NCBI GenBank assembly: GCA_902590775.1
Contig: CACIYC010000011.1
Span: 1-37,469 of the forward strand
DNA from: an uncultured Prochlorococcus sp.
Lineage (GTDB): Bacteria; Cyanobacteriota; Cyanobacteriia; PCC-6307; Cyanobiaceae
DNA: 37,469 bases
Direction: 5' to 3'
Part shown: positions 33,438 to 37,469 of the stretch, piece by piece
Numbering within the stretch: the first letter of the stretch is position 1
Layout: the number at the start of each line of letters is the position of its first letter
Program-made: the position numbers and the translations under genes
The notes under the pieces: model-generated
Told to the model about the DNA's origin: nothing
The model's database searches: none
Seen by the model: the letters and a program-made list of their open reading frames with translations, nothing else

Positions 33438-33527
33438 GTTGGACATCGTGTTGGACACGGAAATTAGAATGAGATAGACTTTGATATAACTAGGTCGCTT
33501 GATTGCGGTTGGACAGAACCTTGGACA
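33438..33527 (+). repeat. Two pairs of TTGGACA direct repeats
   Basis: TTGGACA occurs at 33439, 33451, 33509 and 33521. The copies in each pair are 12 bp apart, and the two pairs are 70 bp apart, almost seven helical turns. They lie between the pdhC remnant and the recombinase gene, where arm-type integrase sites are expected. Confidence 0.6.
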
Positions 33528-33552
33528 GTTCTGACCTCAATTCTTTTCATTT

Positions 33553-34890
33553 ATGCCAAAAATCCACAGCAAAGAACCAACGCTTAATGGACAGGCAGAT
33601 GTTGTTGCTTATGCAGATCGGGAATATCTCTACCTAAGAATCAAAAGAGAAGGCAGAAGATACACAAATGTGTCCTTGGAGACCACTGACATCAGAACTG
33701 CCCACAAGAAGGCACTAGATGCTTATACAAAGGCGATTAGTGAACCACCAAGGTCAAGGACAAGGCGGTTCAGTTTTGAGAAGGCGTGTGCTGAATATCT
33801 TGAGTACAAGCATAAGCAAGCAGAGCGTGGGCAAATCACACATCGTTCTGCTGGTACTTATGAGCAGCGTGTTTATCAGCGAATAATTCCTTTTGCAAAA
33901 AGTGTTGGGGTTGGTTCAGTTGGGGATATCGATAAGGAAAGTTTTTCTGGTTATGGCGAATACTTCCTTGATGTAAAAACAAAGGGGAAGTGGCATAAGA
34001 AAACATCTGGATTATCTGCATCAACAATTAACGCTGACTTGGCAACACTGAATGAACTGCTCAATTTCTTGGTTAAGCATGAGGTGTTAGACCCAAGAAA
34101 AAAAGGTGAACTTCCAAAAGTAAGGGATAGGAAAAATTATCGAGAAGAATCTAATCCAGCATTTCTACCAGATGAATTTATTCGTTTTAAGGATGTGCTT
34201 TATGAATTCGATCAGAACTGTGTAGATGAAATGGATAAATGGAAAAAAAGATGGTTCATTAACTGGGTCTTATTTCAATATCAAAGTGGTTGCCGTGTTC
34301 ATGAAAGTAGTCAAATACTTCTTGGGGATACTGAAGTACAAAAAAGACCTGATGGAAAAGTAAAGGGAATTATCTCCATTTCTCCTTCTACAAAAACTGG
34401 AAGAAGAACTTTAATCATGAATGGGAACACTCTTAGGAAAGTTAAATCGCACCTGAGTAAAGGAATCAAACTTCGCAATGAGCAAATTAAAATCCACAAT
34501 GAGATGGTGTTGAGTGGCGAAGGTAAGCGTCGAAAATGGACTAAGAACTATGAACTCCCAATGCTTGAACCAGCAGGTAAAGATGACTTTCTTTTGATGA
34601 ATCCATTCATGGATGGCAGGACTGTTTATCACACAGAACACATCAGGGGGTGGATGAATGAGATCCTTTCCAAGTGTGAGTTCGAGAAGAGATTCACACT
34701 GCATTCCTTACGTGCCACGCATATCACTCATGCCCTTCTGAAGGGATATAGGACAAGGGTGATTGCTGACAACGTGGGTAACTCTCAGGCAGAAATAGAA
34801 CGCACTTATTACCGTTTATCAAATATTCTCAACATCGATGAACTTGGATTTCATAAGGATGCAGAAGAAGGCGTGATGATGAATGAATGA
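33553..34890 (+). CDS. Tyrosine recombinase of element C
   Basis: A 445-residue phage-type integrase of a different subfamily from those of elements A and B. The N-terminal region (residues about 15-65) looks like an arm- or DNA-binding domain. The catalytic domain has SGCRVHESSQILLG with the first arginine at about residue 247, KTGRRTLIM, LHSLRATHITHALLKGY for HxxR at about 384-387, and a tyrosine in ERTYYRLS at about 418. All catalytic residues are present. It reads inwards from the disrupted pdhC, with its start 150 bases from the boundary. Length is somewhat above average because of an insert around 330-360. Confidence 0.9.
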   Translation: MPKIHSKEPTLNGQADVVAYADREYLYLRIKREGRRYTNVSLETTDIRTAHKKALDAYTKAISEPPRSRTRRFSFEKACAEYLEYKHKQAERGQITHRSAGTYEQRVYQRIIPFAKSVGVGSVGDIDKESFSGYGEYFLDVKTKGKWHKKTSGLSASTINADLATLNELLNFLVKHEVLDPRKKGELPKVRDRKNYREESNPAFLPDEFIRFKDVLYEFDQNCVDEMDKWKKRWFINWVLFQYQSGCRVHESSQILLGDTEVQKRPDGKVKGIISISPSTKTGRRTLIMNGNTLRKVKSHLSKGIKLRNEQIKIHNEMVLSGEGKRRKWTKNYELPMLEPAGKDDFLLMNPFMDGRTVYHTEHIRGWMNEILSKCEFEKRFTLHSLRATHITHALLKGYRTRVIADNVGNSQAEIERTYYRLSNILNIDELGFHKDAEEGVMMNE

Positions 34891-34894
34891 TTGT

Positions 34895-35170
34895 CTACGC
34901 AACATCGTCATTGATCTGATGCTCAACCACCTGCCATCCATTGCTCAATAACTCAAACCAAGTTTCATTGGCATCTTCTAGTGCCATTGTTCGGGTGTTC
35001 TTGATCTGCGTGGGGATACCTTCAGAAGTGGAGTGCCAAAGTTGAGTAATGACTTTGGGCATCCGCATGAGGGACTTTGGATCTCTGATGAAGAAGAGAA
35101 CTAATTTTTGCTCTGGGTGCATTAACCATCCACTTGGTGTTGGTACTGCACGACCAAAATCTTCAGTCAT
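34895..35170 (-). CDS. DUF1651 family protein
   Basis: A 91-residue protein resembling the picocyanobacterial DUF1651 family: PSGWLMHPEQKLVLFFIRDPKSL, then TRTMALEDANETWFELLSNGWQ. The function is unknown; members are often multicopy in islands of Prochlorococcus and marine Synechococcus, as I recall. It converges with the recombinase gene, with 4 bases between. A terminator-like hairpin with an A-run (35192-35218) lies just upstream of its start. Confidence 0.7.
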   Translation of the reverse strand: MTEDFGRAVPTPSGWLMHPEQKLVLFFIRDPKSLMRMPKVITQLWHSTSEGIPTQIKNTRTMALEDANETWFELLSNGWQVVEHQINDDVA

Positions 35171-35191
35171 AAGTCAATAATTCGAGGCATC

Positions 35192-35218
35192 AAAAAAAGC
35201 ACCTACTCACTGGTGCTT
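35192..35218 (-). terminator. Intrinsic terminator-like hairpin (minus strand)
   Basis: AAGCACC (35197-35203) pairs with GGTGCTT (35212-35218) over an 8-base loop. The A-run on the left (35192-35198) gives a T-run for a minus-strand transcript. No minus-strand gene is seen to the right, so it may instead be an attenuator-like structure in the leader of the DUF1651 gene. Confidence 0.5.
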
Positions 35219-35368
35219 CCTTTGCCGTTTGTGATGGGGACCAAACTAATACAAAGATACTACTTTTGTCTATTCAGTCAAGCGTATGAATTTTTCGTTA
35301 CCTCTAAAAAGACAAACTGATGAGAACCTGCAAAATAGGAATAAGAGCAAAGGATCCAAAGATAAAAA

Positions 35369-37469
35369 GTGGCGACCTTTGACGAGTTCTACAAATCATT
35401 AGATCCCAACGACAACGTTAGGGGAGAGCAGTTTGAAAAGAAATTCGCAAAATGGTTCTTAGAAACTGATCCAACATGGTCAAGTCAAATTGATGAGGTC
35501 TGGTTGTGGGATAACTATCCACAACGCTCTGAGTGGGGACCTGATTGCGGAATAGATATTGTTTTTCACCATGTCAATGGGGAAAGATGGGCAGTTCAGG
35601 CAAAATGTTTTTCACCCGATAACTATTTAAATAAAGCAGAATTAAATAGTTTTATTGCTGATGCGAGTGATGAGAGATTTCAAGGGAGATTACTTATTTC
35701 AAGTACAAATAAAATCGGACCAAATGCAGATAAACTTTTAAAAAGGCACAAAGTAATAAGGATATTATTAAAGGATTTAAGAGATGCATATTTAAACTAT
35801 CCTTCTTCAATAAAAGATTTATATAAGGTAAATCAACCCGAGAAGTACACTCCTAAACTGCATCAGAGGGAAGCAATAAATGAAGTAACAGAAAAACTAA
35901 ATTCTGTAGATAAAGGTCAAGTAATAATGGCATGTGGAACAGGGAAAACTCTTACTTCTCTTTGGATTAAAGAAAAGTTAATTGCTAAAAACACTCTTGT
36001 ATTAGTTCCATCATTAAGTCTTTTAAGGCAATTGCTAAAAAGTTGGAATTCTCAAAAAACTCAGTCTTTTAAATGGTTATGTGTTTGTTCAGATAATACA
36101 GTTGCTAAAGATAAAAAGAATGATACATGGATTACAAATACATCTGAATTGGATATTTCAGTGACAAGTGATTTGTATAAGATTAAAGACTTTTTATCTC
36201 AATCAGGTCAAAAAGTTGTTTTTTCAACGTATCAGTCATCTGACTTGATTTGTCAGGTACAAAATATAATGAGTAATTTTATTTTTGATTTAACTATTGC
36301 AGATGAAGCACATAATTGTACTGGAAGACTTGAGACTTATTTTGGAAATATACTTGATGATAAAAAAATAATTACTAATAAAAAATTATTTTTTACGGCA
36401 ACTCCAAAAATTTTATCTCAACGAATTAAAAAAAAGTCAAAGGAAAAAGAAATTGAAGTTGCTTCAATGGATGACAAGTCAAAATTTGGCGATATTTTAC
36501 ATAAATTAGATTTTTCGGATGCAATAAAAAAAGGAATTCTGACTGATTATCAAGTTTCAATAGTTGGTATTGATAATAAAGAGATTAGAGAGTCAATTCA
36601 AAATAGAGAATTAATTACAACATATGGTGATCATATTTTTGATGCAGAAAGTTTAGGTACCTATATTGCAATCATTAAATCTATAAAAAATTATAATCTT
36701 ACTAAATTAATTTCTTTTCATAATCGTCTTGAACATGCAGAAATTTTCTCTAATAATTTTCCAATAATATCAAATACTTTTCAAAAAGATGTAAAGGATA
36801 AAGTGAATATTTCTTCTGACTTTGTTAAAGGAAACATGAATGCAACCTTGAAGGAGGAGAAAATTCAAAAACTGAATTCAGTAGATAAAAATGATTGTTT
36901 TATTTTATCTAATGCAAGATGTTTATCTGAGGGAGTTGATGTCCCTACTTTAGATGGTGTTGCATTTATTGACCCTAAACATAGTCCAACTGATATCGTT
37001 CAGGCAGTAGGTAGAGCAATTAGAAAATCTGGTGATAAAAAAAAGGGTACTATCATTATTCCAGTTTTTCTAGATGATATTGATCATATTGATGAACAGA
37101 TTCTTGCTACAAAATTTACTACTGTTTGGAGTGTAATTCTTGCTTTAAAATCACAAGATAATGAGTTATTGGAGAAAATAGATTCTCTTAGAGTTGAACT
37201 AGGAAGTAAGAAAATAACTAAAATTACTAGTAAAGGATTTGAAAAAATACATTTTGATCTGCCTGATCATATAAATCCTAAATTCTATGAATCTCTCTAT
37301 ACAGTTTTAGTTGATAATACATCAGATGATTGGTTAGAAAAATTTGGTCAATTAAAAACATTTAAAAATGAATATGGAAATGCAAGTCCATCAAAGAGAG
37401 ATAGTTCTCTGGGTGAATGGTGTCAAACGCAAAGAAGAAGTTTTAAAGCAAGGAAGTTGTCTCAAGAAC
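35369..37469 (+). CDS. Restriction-nuclease/SF2 helicase fusion with helicase-associated domain (partial)
   Basis: An open frame of at least 700 codons that runs off the window. GTG 35369 is taken as start, because a TAA in frame lies just before it. Residues about 50-85 hold a PD-(D/E)xK-like nuclease core (GPDCGIDIVF, then WAVQAKCFS). SF2 helicase motifs follow: MACGTGKT (about 187-194), ADEAHNCTGR (about 310), FFTATP (about 340), and QAVGRAIRKSG near 548. The last part (DDWLEKFGQLKTFKNEYGNA then LGEWCQTQRRSFKARKLS) is a helicase-associated (HA) repeat. This is a restriction-like nuclease-helicase, often found in defence islands. Whether a methylase accompanies it cannot be seen. Confidence 0.85.
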   Translation, partial: MATFDEFYKSLDPNDNVRGEQFEKKFAKWFLETDPTWSSQIDEVWLWDNYPQRSEWGPDCGIDIVFHHVNGERWAVQAKCFSPDNYLNKAELNSFIADASDERFQGRLLISSTNKIGPNADKLLKRHKVIRILLKDLRDAYLNYPSSIKDLYKVNQPEKYTPKLHQREAINEVTEKLNSVDKGQVIMACGTGKTLTSLWIKEKLIAKNTLVLVPSLSLLRQLLKSWNSQKTQSFKWLCVCSDNTVAKDKKNDTWITNTSELDISVTSDLYKIKDFLSQSGQKVVFSTYQSSDLICQVQNIMSNFIFDLTIADEAHNCTGRLETYFGNILDDKKIITNKKLFFTATPKILSQRIKKKSKEKEIEVASMDDKSKFGDILHKLDFSDAIKKGILTDYQVSIVGIDNKEIRESIQNRELITTYGDHIFDAESLGTYIAIIKSIKNYNLTKLISFHNRLEHAEIFSNNFPIISNTFQKDVKDKVNISSDFVKGNMNATLKEEKIQKLNSVDKNDCFILSNARCLSEGVDVPTLDGVAFIDPKHSPTDIVQAVGRAIRKSGDKKKGTIIIPVFLDDIDHIDEQILATKFTTVWSVILALKSQDNELLEKIDSLRVELGSKKITKITSKGFEKIHFDLPDHINPKFYESLYTVLVDNTSDDWLEKFGQLKTFKNEYGNASPSKRDSSLGEWCQTQRRSFKARKLSQE

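Larger units (their letters stand above)
33392..37469 (+). mobile_element. Element C: integrated island at the start of pdhC (right end outside window)
   Basis: Core gene order breaks at the sixth codon of the presumed pdhC. From there come four TTGGACA repeats, a tyrosine recombinase unlike those of A and B, a DUF1651 gene and a restriction-like nuclease-helicase. The right end is not in the window. The recombinase at the boundary and the interrupted core gene support recent integration. Confidence 0.6.

Noticed and set aside
35192-35218. A terminator of a further minus-strand gene to its right
   Set aside because: The DNA to the right codes on the plus strand for the nuclease-helicase, so no minus-strand gene needs this terminator; it may instead act in the leader of the DUF1651 gene.

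Overview
The window looks like a low-GC marine picocyanobacterium, most probably a low-light Prochlorococcus. The evidence is a compact core block carrying pipX next to its PLP-protein partner, sepF, a CobI-type cobalamin gene, a cyanobacterial DUF1823 protein and an lrtA-type hibernation factor, together with picocyanobacterial families such as DUF1651, DUF2811 and DUF3764. The core genes are very tightly packed and many start with GTG or TTG.

Layout. (1) Positions 1 to about 2830 are accessory DNA: two tandem DUF2811 genes, a small unknown gene, a DUF3764 gene and a 3' remnant of mtnA. (2) About 2835 to 8120 is element A: a GIY-YIG-like/membrane/LRV-repeat protein, three small helix-rich (ribbon-helix-helix-like) proteins, an 11-bp iteron-like array and a tyrosine recombinase, ending at a complete tRNA-Thr. 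(3) 8121 to 19141 is element B: a double ribbon-helix-helix-like protein, small ORFs, an Mrr-nuclease/ParA fusion, a three-gene unit (M28 peptidase, membrane TPR protein, and a protein with helix-hairpin-helix and Tudor-like modules) and a second, homologous tyrosine recombinase, ending at a second identical tRNA-Thr next to tRNA-Tyr. The two tRNA-Thr copies sit in a perfect 90-bp direct repeat, so A and B are tandem integrations at the same tRNA. This is the pattern described for tycheposon-type elements of Prochlorococcus. (4) 19327 to 33323 is core chromosome: aroQ, miaE, cobI, DUF1823, der, ECF-T, pipX, pipY, sepF, proC, a GT4 glycosyltransferase, recO, deoC, lrtA/hpf, lipB, fadD and a YlqD-like gene. 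(5) From about 33392 to the right edge is a third island, C. It starts inside what looks like the first codons of pdhC, and carries an unrelated tyrosine recombinase, a DUF1651 protein and a nuclease-helicase running off the window.

How it works together. The recombinases, the box motifs beside them and the duplicated tRNA explain how the cargo arrived. The cargo is rich in nuclease, NTPase, helicase, peptidase and repeat-scaffold domains, which is typical of defence or element-maintenance functions, but no known named defence system can be recognised from sequence alone. The strongest candidates for something new are the M28-TPR-HhH/Tudor operon, the Mrr-ParA fusion and the GIY-YIG-LRV protein. 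Two core genes also deserve a look: deoC lacks the usual Schiff-base lysine, and pdhC appears to be interrupted right after its start.
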